Assembly: GCA_032164245.1 (NCBI GenBank)
Contig: JAVMKO010000003.1
Span: forward strand, 134,414,424-134,478,423
Source: Sternotherus odoratus
Lineage: Eukaryota; Chordata; Testudines; Kinosternidae
DNA: 64,000 nt
Direction of reading: 5' to 3'
The notes under the pieces were generated by a model, which worked only from the letters and a program-made list of their open reading frames with translations, had not been told where the DNA came from and ran no database searches. The position numbers and the translations under genes were made by a program. Below, piece after piece: positions 10,964 to 21,230 of the stretch; the first letter of the stretch is position 1; every line of letters begins with the position of its first letter.

Positions 10964-11335
10964 CTAGACCGTAGGGTCTGAGAAGACCGAGTGGTCTGCC
11001 GAGCCGGGGTGAAACGCCGAGATGGCCGCCAGGTGGACCCTAATAGTGGAGATAGAAAGACCTTGCTGTTTAAGGTCTAGCAGGTAGTCCAGGATGACTG
11101 GGATGGAAGCGTCCCTGGGGATGGTGTTGCGCTGCATACACCAAGCAGAGAATTGGGTCCACTTTGTGGTATAGGTGCTTCTGGTTGATGGTTTCCTGCT
11201 CCCCAGAAGAACACCTTGCACCGTGGCAGAACACAAGAGCTCTGGGCCCTTTAGCCATGCAGGAGCCACGCTGTGAGATGCAGGGACTGCAGGTCTGGGT
11301 GGAGTAGGCGACCGTGATCCTGAGAGCATTCTTAG

Positions 11336-13365
11336 AGCATTCTTTGGACTTAAGTCAGAGTCCTAGCTCAGGATTCTTCCTCTCTCTCTGCCCTCCTGCA
11401 CATAGTTTTTCCTCTGAATCATGGAGTATCTGTAGTCTTTTCTCTCCTTGCCCTCCTCCTCAAGTTTAGCTAGAAACCCTCTTTTATTACCTCCCCCTTT
11501 TTTGTCAGGTGAATCCCAATCAGCCTCATCAGCTAATTAAAGTACCTTGACACAGGTTCTGTTGCTTAGTTACCATCACTCCTAGAATTCAGATTTTGAA
11601 AAACTAGTTTAGTCGATGGAGCCCTTGCTTGTCCCAGGGTGCTCGATTTAAATGATCACCAAAGTTTAAAGAGCCTGTCATTGTTAAGCATCATGCCCCC
11701 ATCACTTGGAATTTTAGTCCAAGAGGTAAAAAGACAGAGGCTAAAAGACCTATGTTCAAAATGGAGTTTGCAGTCTGACCCAAGGTACCCAATAGCAAAC
11801 AATTTGCAAACTGTACATAGGCAGATTCCCCAAATGTCCATAATTACATTGTTTTATTAAAATTCCATTATATGGATATATTGCTATATGTTCAATATCC
11901 CCGTCAGGGTCATACAACCTCCAAACTCTTTATATCATATTAATGAGAGAGTGATAAAGTTAGAGTGCTAGGTCAACATTTTCATGCCTCTCTAAAAAGT
12001 TGCACTAGAAAGCTGTAGTGATAAAGATTCTGTTGTCATGGTGACACTGCCAAAACTATTTTGGCAAAGTGCATTTTACGCTCTGCCACTTCTGCTGGAA
12101 TGATGTCTACATAGCATTGAGTTGTCTATCCAGAGAGCAATGTGTTTTTGCCAATACATTCCAGTGTTATATTCCCAGAGACTCAGCATTCAAAGACTCA
12201 ACTGCAGATAACTGGAAAATAAAGGCAGAGGTTAGTCTGTTATAGCTATTCATGGACCAACCACATTTGGCGGAGTGGCAGTTTTGAGCCTGTCTGAGTG
12301 GTGGTTGAACTTTTAGACACAGAAGTTCATTCTTAGAGTTGTATGCTCAGCTCGCCCCACTGCCCCAGCACAGAAACAGCAAGATGAGAGCTACCCTCAT
12401 AGTGCGGAAACAAATGGTTATTGTCCTGTGGAATATTACAACATGAGTTTGCTACCAATTAGTGGGGTAATCACTTTGGTGTTACAAAAAAAGATCAATG
12501 GTAAAGATCCTCATCATTGAGGTATGCAAGACAATGAAGTATACCCTGCTGTACAGGGTAGTTAGGCTAGGCAGTGTGCACAAAAAGTATAAATGGATTT
12601 AATAAGCTGGGTTTCCCTAAATGTGCTGGGGTCATAGGTGGGGAATATCCCAGCTTCTGAGCATATAAAATAGGTACAGTCAAAATGTATGCAGGCTTTG
12701 CTAGATCACAAGGGACACGTTACTGACAAACACTGGCGGGTTCAGAGAAATTCAGGACACCCACATTTTTAGAAACACTGTGCTTTTTGACTTATTGAAA
12801 GCAGATTCCCCGCTTCATCCAACTGGAATTAAAGAAGTTTCTGTGCCAGTCATGGTTTATGGAAACTGCCTACCCTTAATTCTCTGGCTCAAGAAACTAC
12901 ATACTAGTAGACAGAAGCAAGGGAAAAATTTGACTTTCACCTGTGCAGCTGAAGAAGAAATACAAAGTGGGAAGAGTTGGAAGACAACAGGATAGGTGGA
13001 AGGGTCTCATGCCAGGGCTCCATATCAACAAGTAAAAGATTTTCCATTCTTATGCAATGCACACTATGCAGCACTATCTGAGAGATCCTATTGCCAGGAT
13101 GGATGAGTGAGGTGCACGGGCTAGATCTAAAATAGGCTAGCTAACAGCTACATTGCTAACGCAGTTCTGGTAAAGGAAGCTTTAAAAACTTACTTCGACA
13201 ACACGAATGGCCTAACCCTGTTTCTATGAAACTATTAATAGAACCAGGTGTGTTCTTTTGTGATATAGATTACTTTTAAGGAATGTGTCATTGAAGTATG
13301 GAAGATTGACAATGTTTCTATGACCATCAATATAGTACAGGTGGTGTATTTCTAAACTAAATGAA
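11336..13365. other. Unique DNA, no gene recognised
   Basis: About 2 kb of mixed-composition sequence has no supported coding region or repeat boundary. Short frames at 11639-11860 and 12780-12995 show no family motif. Confidence 0.5.
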
Positions 13366-13373
13366 GGCCAGCA

Positions 13374-13642
13374 CAGGGGTAGGCAACCTATGGCACGCGT
13401 GCCAAAGGCGGCACACGGGCTAATTTTCAGTGGTGCTCACACTGCCCAGGACCTGGCCACTGGTCTGGGGGTCTCTTCATTTTAAAAACCTTACTTACAT
13501 ACAATAGTTTAGTTATATATTGTAAACTTATAGAAAGAGACCTTCTAAAAACATTAAAATGTATTACTGGCATGTGACACCTTCAATTCAAGTGAATAAA
13601 TGAAGACTCAGCACACCACTTCTGAAAGGTTACCGGCCCCTC
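13374..13642. mobile_element. hAT MITE
   Basis: The 269-bp element starts CAGGGGTAGGCAACCTATGG and ends ...AAGGTTACCGGCCCCTC, inverted relatives of each other. The flanks GGCCAGCA (13366-13373) and GGCTAGCA (13643-13650) form an 8-bp target duplication with one mismatch. It has no coding capacity. Confidence 0.85.
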
Positions 13643-13803
13643 GGCTAGCACTTCTGTAATATACAGGCATTGACTTTTTTTAAAGAGATACGGAAGCCTT
13701 TCTAGTTGTATTACTTTCTAGCTCTGCAATACCAAAAGCCACAATAAAGGTGCACCAACTTTCAAGTTTGTACTTTATTAACACCACAGCATGCTAGACA
13801 TAC

Positions 13804-13829
13804 AAAAAAAAAAAAAAAAAAAAAAAAAA
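13804..13829. repeat. Poly(A) run of 26
   Basis: An uninterrupted adenine run lies between a unique segment and the Helitron. It may be a retroposon tail or a simple slippage tract; no recognisable retroposed body precedes it. Confidence 0.8.
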
Positions 13830-14365
13830 GATAGCTAGTAAAGTCATTTATAAGTTACTAGCAAAAATACCCGGCGTTGCTCGGGTCCATTGGAGTGCGG
13901 GGTCCGTTGGAGGGGGGGAGGGAGCTGAAAGAGTGCAGGGGCCGTTGTAGGAGTGGAGGGGGGAGAGAGATGAGTGAGTGGGGGGGCCGTTGGGAGTGGG
14001 GGAGGGGGGTGAGATTTAATAAAAATTCAATTCTTACCTGAGGGGGGAGAGAGCTGAGCGAGTGGGGGGGAGCGTTGGAGGGGGGGAGGCAGCTGAGCGA
14101 GTGCGGGGTCCATTGGAGGGGGCAGAGAGCTGAGCAAGTGCGGGGTCCATTGGAGGGGGGGAGGGGGCAGAGAGCTGAACGAGTGCGGAGTCCATTGGAG
14201 GGGGGCATTATTACATCATAACTATGTCACAGAGAACAGCAGGTGTTAACCTGCTGCCCAGCTGATGTTAATGGGCTTTAAAGAATTTCACCCCTGGAGG
14301 TGTCAGAGGTGAGATTTGAAAATTTTTCAATTCTTACCCTGATTAGGACGCTAAAGCCTATAACT

Positions 14366-15278
14366 CAGGCATGTCCAAAGTCCGGCCCGGGGGCCAATTG
14401 AGGCCCGTGTTCTAATTTTCACCGGCCCGTAGACTCTTTTCTAAAATCAATAATATGCGGCCCGCCAGCACTGTCGCCAACCAGTGCGCGGAGCCGCAGC
14501 CGAAGGAGAGGGGCGGGGTAATTAAGAGGCGAGCGGGGGGGGGAGAAGAGCGGAGGCAGAGCCGGGGGAGAAGAGCGGAGGCGGAGCCGGGGCCGGGGCC
14601 GGAGGCAAGGCAAAGCAAGGCAAGCTGGGGGAGGGGGGGGAGTGAGAGCACGGCCGGAGCGGGGGGAGGAGAGCGCGGCCGGAGCGCGGGGGGGGGGGCG
14701 GGAAGGAGAGCGCGGCCGCAGCGGGGGGGGAGGGAAGGAGAGCACGGCCGCAGCGGGGGGGGGGGGAGGGAAGGAGAGCGCGGCCGCAGCGGGGGGGGGG
14801 GAGAAGGAGAGCGCGGCCGCAGCGGGGGGGGGGGAGAAGGAGAGCGCGGCCGCAGCGGGGGGGGGGAGAAGGAGAGCGCGGCCGCAGCGGGGGGGGGGAG
14901 GGAAGGAGAGCGCGGCCGCAGCGGGGGGGGGAGGGAAGGAGAGCGCGGCCGCAGCGGGGGGGGGAGGGAAGGAGAGCGCGGCCGCAGCGGGGGGGGGGGA
15001 GGGAAGGAGAGCGTGGCCGCAGCGAGGGGGGGGGAAGGAAGGAGAGTGCGGCCGCAGCGGGGGGGGGGGGAGGGAAGGAGAGCGCGGCCGCAGTGGGGGG
15101 TGGGAGGGAAGGAGAGCGCGGCCGCAGCGGGGGGGGAGGGAAGGAGAGCGCGGCCGCAGCAGGGGGGGGGAGGAGGGAAGGAGAGCGCGGCCGCAGCGGG
15201 GGGGGGGGGGGGTCCGGCCCTCACACATCTTCACCTTCCCAAATCTGGCCCTCTTTCCAAAAAGTTTGGACACCCCTG
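14366..15278. mobile_element. hAT element inserted in Helitron copy 1
   Basis: The 913-bp element starts CAGGCATGTCCAAAGTCCGG and ends ...AAAAAGTTTGGACACCCCTG. A perfect 8-bp target duplication, CTATAACT, flanks it at 14358-14365 and 15279-15286. It is the same family as 16606-17190, but the tandem interior is longer here. No transposase is visible, so it must have moved with a trans-acting hAT enzyme. Confidence 0.95.
14690..15210. repeat. Minisatellite GAAGGAGAGCGCGGCCGCAG + G-run
   Basis: About 14 copies of a ~33-36 bp unit differ mainly in the length of the G-run. Each copy holds a NotI-type GCGGCCGC octamer. The unit gives long frames on both strands that translate into low-complexity Gly/Arg/Ala or Pro/Ser/Leu repeats; these are not genes. 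Confidence 0.9.
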
Positions 15279-15361
15279 CTATAACTGTACCAAATTTCAA
15301 GTCTTTAGCTCAAACGGTGTGGAAGGAGTAAGGGAACGTACATAAACGCACGCACACACCA

Positions 15362-15375
15362 TTTGACATATATAC

Positions 15376-15416
<41 letters not shown>

Positions 15417-15541
15417 TTATATATATATATATATACATATATATACATATATATATACACATATACACATATACATATACATATACACACATACATATAC
15501 ACACATATATATATATACATACATATACATATATATATATG
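15362..15541. repeat. (TA)/(TATACA) microsatellite
   Basis: An alternating pyrimidine-purine tract of TA, TACA and CACA units spans about 180 bp. It begins where Helitron copy 3 has its short terminal TATATATA, so it probably grew from that terminus by slippage. Confidence 0.85.
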
Positions 15542-15839
15542 TGTTAATCACTGCTCACAGTGAGTATTAGCACACAAATCTATCAGTGAGTAGTCTATAT
15601 TTTACTGGTATGTCAGTTTTTTAACAGCAGCAATGGTGTGATGCAGATATTAATCTTATCAGCTATAAACCTAGGCGTTATGGCTTTTTTGTGACTAAAG
15701 CCCTGATTAAATTTGAGATTCTGTACCTAAGAGTTAGTCCTTTTAACTCAAGTGATAGCAGCCTGTGCTACAATGATGAAGGTTTGGGGTTTGAACTATG
15801 CTGATGATGCGTAAGTGGGGGATTATTACAGTTGTACAG

Positions 15840-15985
15840 AATATTTTTACATTTTTAAGTCAAGATTGGATGTTTCTCTAAAAGACATACCCTAGGAATT
15901 ATTTCTGGAGGTTCTGTGGCTTATGTTACATAAACGATCAGCATGGATGATCACAATGGTCTCTTCTGGCCTAGGAAACTATGAA
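15840..15985 (+). mobile_element. CR1 LINE 3' end fragment
   Basis: The sequence GATGATCACAATGGTCTCTT followed by CTGGCCTAGGAAACTATGAA resembles the conserved 3' end of sauropsid CR1 elements. The same phrase, better preserved, occurs at 21085-21125. Only a 3' UTR fragment is present. Confidence 0.7.
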
Positions 15986-16364
15986 AATATAAGCAGCAAT
16001 TTTTAATAGGCCATTACAACAAAGTGTACTACAGTATTTTAAAACCATCACGCTCAGACAGACAAGTTTGTCTAGATTGTGAATGAGCCTGTTGCTGGGT
16101 ACAAAAAAGTGGAGCTAATCTTTCTCAAAATACCAATGAGTATCTGATATGAGAAACTGGGTGCAAATTATCAACATGACAATTTTGGTTTGTTCATAAA
16201 ACGTATATTTTATATGAAGTGATGAGTGTTCACAGATATCCATTTGAGGAAATAATTTGTTTTACAAAGCACCCTGTATAATCAATGTACATAAGGATAC
16301 ATTTAAAAATTCTTACTTTTTTCACTGTGCCTCATAAGATTAATGTTTGCACAGTATTCTAGAC

Positions 16365-17324
16365 CAGGGATTGGGAAACTTTTTAGCCTGAGGGCCACAT
16401 CGGGGTCCCAAAACTGTATGGAGGGCCAATGTAGTTTATTAAATTGCTCCCCATACAAATGTGCTACTTATAGTGAACTAATTAGGGCTGTTGGTCCTGG
16501 TGCTCCTTAAGTAGCACATCCTACAAGGAGCAATTTAATACACTACACCTGGTGGCTCCCACACCTGGGCTGCCAGACAGGAGCTTGCAGCTCCACCACT
16601 TTGAGCAGGCATGTCCAAAGTCCGGCCCGGGGGCCAATTGAGGCCCGTGTTCTAATTTTCACCGGCCCGCAGACTCTTTTCTAAAATCAATACTATGCGG
16701 CCCGCCAGCACTGTCGCCAACCAGTGCGCGGAGCCGCAGCCGAAGGAGAGGGGCGGGGTCAGTAAGAGACGAGCGGGGGGGGGAGAAGAGCGGAGGCGGA
16801 GCCGGGGGAGAAGAGCGGAGGCGGAGCCGGGGCACGAGGCGAGGTGAGGCGGAGCCGGGGCACGAGGCGAGGTGAGGTGAGGCGGAGCCGGGGCACGAGG
16901 CGAGGTGAGGTGAGGCGGAGCCGGGGCACGAGGCGAGGCGAGGCGAGGCGAGGCGGAGCCGGGGGAGAAGAGCGGAGGCGGAGCCGGGGGAGAAGAGCGG
17001 AGCAAGCCGGGGGGGGGGGGGGGAGTGAGAGCACGGCCGGAGCGGGGGGGGGGAGGGAAGGAGAGCGCGGCCGCAGCGGGGGGGGGGAGGGAAGGAGAGC
17101 GTGGCCGCAGCGGGGGGGGGGGTGTCCGGCCCTCACACATCTTCACCTTCCCAAATCTGGCCCTCTTTCCAAAAAGTTTGGACACCCCTGACTTAGAGCT
17201 CTGGCAGCACGATGAGCTGAGACTGCGGGGGAGGGGCTAGCCTCCCTGGTCAGGAGCTCAAAGGCCAGGCGGGATGGTCCCACAAGCCAGATGTTGCCTG
17301 CGGGCCGTAGTTTACCCACCTCTG
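16365..17324. mobile_element. hAT MITE carrying a nested hAT
   Basis: It starts CAGGGATTGGGAAACTTTTT and ends ...GGGCCGTAGTTTACCCACCTCTG. The flanks TTCTAGAC (16357-16364) and CTCTAGAT (17325-17332) agree at six of eight positions, as expected for an aged 8-bp duplication. A younger hAT is inserted at 16606-17190, so the outer element alone is about 370 bp. It is non-coding. Confidence 0.75.
16606..17190. mobile_element. hAT element nested in older hAT
   Basis: The ends CAGGCATGTCCAAAGTCCGG and ...GTTTGGACACCCCTG match the element at 14366-15278. The flanks ACTTTGAG (16598-16605) and ACTTAGAG (17191-17198) are a 7/8 target duplication. The interior has three to four copies of GGGGCACGAGGCGAGGTGAG and two copies of the GAAGGAGAGCG module. 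No transposase is present. Confidence 0.93.
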
Positions 17325-17339
17325 CTCTAGATGCATTGT

Positions 17340-17475
17340 GTGATGGTTAGGAGCTCTCATCATGGACTAGGACCCCACTTTGTTAGGCGCTGTACATATA
17401 GAACAAAAAGACGGTCCCTATCCCAAAGATCTTACAATTTAAGATCAAGACAAGGAAAAAGAGACAACATTGGTC
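17340..17475. repeat. Ancient interspersed repeat fragment
   Basis: The phrase GTTAGGCGCTGTACATATAG followed by AACAAAAAGACGGTCCCTAT and CTTACAATTTAAGATCAAGA resembles a widespread amniote LINE/SINE 3' region, similar in style to L2/MIR tails. Related phrases occur near 43860 and 50355. The family name is not certain. Confidence 0.45.
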
Positions 17476-17486
17476 ACTAGGATAGG

Positions 17487-19635
17487 ACAGCGCGGGGGGG
17501 GGCGAGGGGGCGGGGCCTGGCGGGATGCGTGCGCAGCCCCCTCTAGCGCGCGGGGGGCGCGAGGGGGCGGGGCCTGGGGGGATGCGTGCGCAGACTACTC
17601 CACCGTGGGGGGAGGTGCGAGGGGGCGGGGCCTGGCAGGATGCTCGCGCAGCCCAATCTACCACGGGCGGGGGCGCGAGGGCGCGGGGCCTGGCAGGATG
17701 CGTGCGCAGCCCCCTCCAGCACGGGGGGGCGTGAGGGGGCGGGGCCTGGCGGGATGCGTGCGCAGCCCCCTCTAGCGCGCGGGGGGCGCGAGGGGGCGGG
17801 GCCTGGGGGGATGCGTGCGCAGACTACTCCAACGCGGGGGGAGGTGCGAGGGGGCGGGGCCTGGCGGGATGCGTGCGCAGCCCCTTGAAGGGGCGGGTCG
17901 AGGGGGCGGGGCCTGGCGGGATGAGCGCGCAGCCCCCTCCAGCGCGGGGGGGGGCGCGAGGGGGCGCGGCCTGGCGGGATGCGTGCGCAGCCCACTCCAG
18001 GGCGGGCGGGGGGGCGCGAGGGGGCGGGGCCTGGCGGGATGCGTGCGCAGCCCCCTCCACGCGGGGGGGGAGCGCGAGGGGGCGGGGCCTGGCGGGATGC
18101 GTGCGCAGCCCCCTCCTGCGCGGGGGGGGGGCGTGCGAGGGGGCGGGGCCTGGACGCAAGGGGGCGGGGCCTAGTGGGATGCGCGCGCATCCCACTCAAG
18201 CGCGGGGGGGGCGCGAGGGGGCGGGGCCCGGCGGGATGAGTGCGCAGCCCCCTCCAGCGGGGGGGGGCGCGAGGGGGAGAGGCCTGTCGGGATACTCGCG
18301 CAGCCCCCTGAAGGGGGGGCGCGAGGGGGCGGGACCTGGCAGGATGCGTGCGCAGCTCCCTCCAGCGCGGGGGGCCGCGAGGGGGCGGGGCCTGGCGGAA
18401 TGCGCGCGCAGCCCCCTAAGGGGGGGGCCGAGGGGGCGGGGCCTGGCGGGATGCGTGCGCAGCCCCCTCCAGCGCGGGGGGTGCGCGAGGGGGCAGGGCC
18501 TGGCGGGATGCGTGCGCAGCCCCGTGTAGCGCGCGGGGGGCGCGCGGGGGCGGGGTCTGTCGGGATGCGTGCGCAGCCCACTCCAGCGAGGGGGGGGGTG
18601 AGGGGGCGGGGCCTGATGGGATGCGTGCGCAGTCCCCTCCAGCGGTGGGGGGCGCGCACGAGGGGGCGGGGCCTGGGCGCGAGGGGGCGCGGCCTGGCGG
18701 GATGCGTGCAAAGCCACCTTCAGCGCGGGGGGGGGGGCGCGAGGGGGCAGGGACTGGCGGGATGCGTGCGCAGTCCACTCCAGCGCGGGGGGGGGCGCGC
18801 GAGGCGGCGGGGCCTGGGCTCGAGGGGGCGGGGCCTGGCGGGATGCGTGCGCAGCCCCCTACAGCGCGGGGGGGCGCGAGGGGGCGGGGCCTGGCGGGAT
18901 GCGTGCGCAGCCCCCTCCAGCGCGGGGGGGGGGCGCGAGAGGGCGGGGCCTGGCGGGATGCGTGCGCAGCCCCTTCCAGCGCGGGGGGGGGGCGCGAGGA
19001 GGCGGGGCCTTGTGGGATGCGTGCGCAGCCCCCTCCAGCGAGGGGGCGGGGCCTGGCGGGATGCGCGCGCAGCCCCCTGAAGAGGGCGCGAGGGGCGCGG
19101 CCTCGTGGGATGCGTGCGCATCCCCCTCCAGCGCGGGGGGGCGCGAGGGGGCGGGGCCAGGCGGGATGCGTGTGCAGCCCACTCCAGCGCGGGGGGAGCG
19201 AGGGGGCGGGACCTGGCGGGATGCGCGCGCAGCCCACTCCAGCGCGGGGGGAGCGAGGGGGCGGGACCTGGCGGGATGCGCGCGCAGCCTTCTTAAGGGG
19301 GGGTGCGAGGGGGCGGGGCCTGGCGGGATGCGTGCGCAGCCCCCTCCAGCGCGGGGGGGGCGCGAGGGGGCGGGGCCTGGCGGGATGCGTGCGCAGCCCA
19401 CTCCAGCGCGGGGGGAGCGAGGGGGCGGGACCTGGCGGGATGCGCGCGCAGCCTTCTTAAGGGGGGGTGCGAGGGGGCGGGGCCTGGCGGGATGCGTGCG
19501 CAGCCCCCTCCAGCGCGGGGGGGGCGCGAGGGGGCGGGGCCTGGCGGGGTGTGCCCGCAGCTCCCTAAGGGGGGGGCGTGAGGGGGCGGGGCCTGGCGGG
19601 ATGCGTGCGCAGCCCACTCCAGCGCGGGGGGAGCG
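17487..19635. repeat. GC-rich ~58-bp minisatellite array
   Basis: About 37 tandem copies of a 53-60 bp unit are present, with core GGGGCGGGGCCTGGCGGGAT then GCGTGCGCAGCCCCCTCCAG. Each unit holds a GC-box-like GGGGCGGGGC, several CpG and a variable G-run. Variant units recur in register: the pair CCCTCTAGCGCGCGG + AGACTACTCC appears at 17535 and 17767, a four-unit step, and CAGCCTTCTTAAGGGGGG appears at 19286 and 19449. That indicates multi-unit duplications. The array runs into an assembly gap, so its true length is unknown. Confidence 0.93.
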
Positions 19636-19835
19636 NNNNNNNNNNNNNNNNNNNNNNNNNNNNNNNNNNNNNNNNNNNNNNNNNNNNNNNNNNNNNNNNN
19701 NNNNNNNNNNNNNNNNNNNNNNNNNNNNNNNNNNNNNNNNNNNNNNNNNNNNNNNNNNNNNNNNNNNNNNNNNNNNNNNNNNNNNNNNNNNNNNNNNNNN
19801 NNNNNNNNNNNNNNNNNNNNNNNNNNNNNNNNNNN
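19636..19835. other. Assembly gap (200 N)
   Basis: Two hundred undetermined bases interrupt the sequence directly after a minisatellite unit. The round number suggests a placeholder of unknown size. Confidence 0.99.
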
Positions 19836-20136
19836 TAGTTTTTCCCTTGGAGCGGTAGACCCTTATATGTCCGCCGAAAAGCCGCCGAATACATTACCTC
19901 CAATGCGGGAGTAATGTCGGCGGCGCTGAGTGCCTGGCGGCGCTCCTGGAGGGAGGGCGGCCGCGGGGCGGTCGTATGTCCTCCGAAAAGCAGCCGAATG
20001 CATTACCGCCGATGCGGAAGCGATCACGGCGACCCTGAGTGCCCCGCGAGGCTGCTGAAGGGAAGGCGGCCGCGGCCCGGTACCAATTGAGACACGGACC
20101 GGTACCGGTCCGCGGCCCGGGGGTTGGGGACCACTG
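19836..20136. mobile_element. hAT right end with 109-bp tandem pair
   Basis: The right terminus reads CCGCGGCCCGGGGGTTGGGG then ACCACTG, a hAT-like end (CAGTGGTCCCCAACC when reversed). A 109-bp unit is present twice, beginning TATGTCCGCCGAAAAG at 19866 and TATGTCCTCCGAAAAG at 19975. The left terminus was not found and is presumably lost in the gap or the minisatellite. Whether the minisatellite itself lies inside this element is open. Confidence 0.6.
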
Positions 20137-20309
20137 ATCTAGTCGATCCTGTGTTTGTATAACGTTTTCTTAAAAGCCTGCTGATTTTTGACTGTTTGTA
20201 TATCAGCAAAAGCTGAATGGAATTTCAGAGGATAAAGAAAAGGTACTTTCCTAGGCTAAGGCTAGTCTTACTGTTGAATGTTAACAGAGCACTGTAAACA
20301 ATAGAGGTG

Positions 20310-21150
20310 TGAGAACTTCTCAAAGGAATGATCTCAAAAATCCTTTATAACAGAAAGTGTTGGGGTAGGGAAGGAATTTTCCTCTAGGGCAAATTGGCAG
20401 AGGCCCTGGAGGTTTTTCACCTTCCTCTGTAGCAGGGGGCACGGGTCACTTGCTGGAGAATTCTCTGTACTTTGAAGTCCTTAAACCAAGATTTGAGGAC
20501 TTCAATAGCTCAGATATAGGTGAGTGTGGCAGGGTGCTGGCCAGGAGGGCCTGAGCCAGCCATGCTACCCCTTTAAGAGGGAGAAAAGCCCTCTGAAAAC
20601 CCCCGGGCAGGAAGGCTAATTAGCCACCTGAGGTGCAGGCCAATCAACCTGCATGGGTTGCACCTGGCAGCCTCCTCTGGGGGATATAAGGCTGCCAGGA
20701 AGGAAGCCCAGGGTGGTGGTGGTTGAGCTATTCAGAGCTGTGAGTGTGTTTGTATGAGCTATCAAGAGCTGTGTGTGTTTGTATGAGCTATCAAGAGCTG
20801 TGTGTGTTTGTATCACTGTTAGCTGGACTACATAGAGTCCATAGAGCTGTGTATTGTTGAGCTGGATATTAATAAGCTGTTGAGCTGGATATTAATGAGC
20901 TGTTTTAAGCTGTATATATTGGTGGTGGGGTCCTGCACTGTAAATTAAAGGGCACTGTTGGAGCAAAAAAGGGTTTCCTGCGTGTTCCTGAGGGGGGGTG
21001 AGAGAGCGGTCTGTCACAGTGAGGTATATTGTAGGAATGGGTGGGTAAAATTCTGTGGCCTGCATTTTGTGCAGGAGGTCAGACTAGATGATCATAATGG
21101 TCCCTTCTGACCTAAAGTCTATGAGTCTATGAATGATGAACTATGAATGA
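20310..21150 (+). mobile_element. CR1 LINE 3' UTR, split by a solo LTR
   Basis: The left part (GGAAGGAATTTTCCTCTAGG, CACGGGTCACTTGCTGGAGA, ACTTCAATAGCTCAGATATA) and the right part (GTCAGACTAGATGATCATAA, GGTCCCTTCTGACCTAAAGT, ending TCTATGAGTCTATGAATGAT) are contiguous once the inserted LTR is removed. The ending in short TCTATGA-type repeats is the CR1 3' signature. No ORF2 sequence remains. Confidence 0.85.
20525..21018. mobile_element. Solo LTR (gypsy/Gmr1-like)
   Basis: A 494-bp LTR starts TGTGGCAGGGTGCTGGCC and ends GCGGTCTGTCACA. A perfect 5-bp duplication, GTGAG, flanks it at 20520-20524 and 21019-21023. A TATA-like GATATAAG lies at 20683-20690, and AATTAAAG near 20943 may be a poly(A) signal. 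Three near-copies of GAGCTATCAAGAGCTGTGTG lie at about 20725-20815. Terminal motifs match the LTRs at 4910/7270 and 26383. It probably formed by recombination between two LTRs of a full element. Confidence 0.92.
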
Positions 21151-21230
21151 TGAACCTTGTCTAAGTGGGAAAGTTTTACCAGTTTCACTGATTTAGTATA
21201 CTGGTAAAACACACCATGTGGACACTCTTA

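Larger units (their letters stand above)
9431..11329 (-). pseudogene. Tyrosine recombinase (DIRS-type integrase)
   Basis: This enzyme would cut and join element DNA through a tyrosine nucleophile. The N-terminal core-binding domain lies at 11329-10964 (KPSTRSTYTTKWTQFSAWC, DYLLDLKQQGLS, STIRVHLAAISAFH). The catalytic domain lies at 10182-9431. The first Arg is in ITSARRVTEI near 10002, the H-x-x-R motif in AHSMRAH near 9628, and the Trp and nucleophile Tyr in ATWSSVHTFAAHY, with Tyr at about 9520-9518. All catalytic positions are therefore visible. Two lesions break it: a hAT insertion between the domains, and a +1 frameshift near 9710 between SARR and the H-x-x-R motif. Reverse transcriptase, normally encoded nearby, is not in this copy. 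Confidence 0.82.
9073..11335 (-). mobile_element. DIRS-like tyrosine-recombinase element, 3' part
   Basis: The left end carries a pair of ~60-bp inverted repeats and a direct partial copy (9073-9417), typical of the complex termini of DIRS-group retrotransposons. Reading leftward on the minus strand, a tyrosine recombinase occupies 11329 to 9431. No reverse transcriptase or RNase H was recognised to the right of about 11335, so the copy looks truncated at its 5' side. A hAT element (10183-10963) splits the recombinase. The group name rests on the recombinase type plus terminal structure; a Ngaro-like relative is possible. Confidence 0.7.
13858..15541 (-). mobile_element. Helitron (non-autonomous), copy 1, hAT inside
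   Basis: On the minus strand the 3' end is a hairpin (ACCCGAGCAACGCCGGGT: a 7-bp stem with one wobble pair and a 4-base loop), then six to seven bases and CTAG, followed by T. That is the Helitron 3' signature. The internal core (TCACAGAGAACAGC..., AGCTCAAACGGTGTGGAAGG...) matches copies 2 and 3. The 5' end lies in a TA-rich tract at about 15362-15541, so its exact boundary is uncertain. A G-rich ~35-40 bp tandem repeat (GAGAGCTGAGCGAGTGCGGG) fills 13890-14200. No Rep/helicase is encoded. A hAT element is inserted at 14366-15278. Confidence 0.82.

Noticed and set aside
14412..15345. Long frames of 229-296 codons on both strands
   Set aside because: They translate the GC-rich minisatellite of a hAT element into Gly/Arg/Ala or Pro/Ser/Leu repeats. 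Overlap on both strands and lack of stops come from composition.
15305..15563. Tyr/Ile-rich frames
   Set aside because: They are translations of the TA/TACA microsatellite.
17487..19635. CRISPR-like regular repeat spacing
   Set aside because: The units are contiguous and similar throughout, with no unique spacers, and the context is eukaryotic. It is a minisatellite.
17470..19858. Many frames of 100-319 codons in all six frames
   Set aside because: All arise from the ~58-bp minisatellite; some even cross the N gap. No protein family motif is present.
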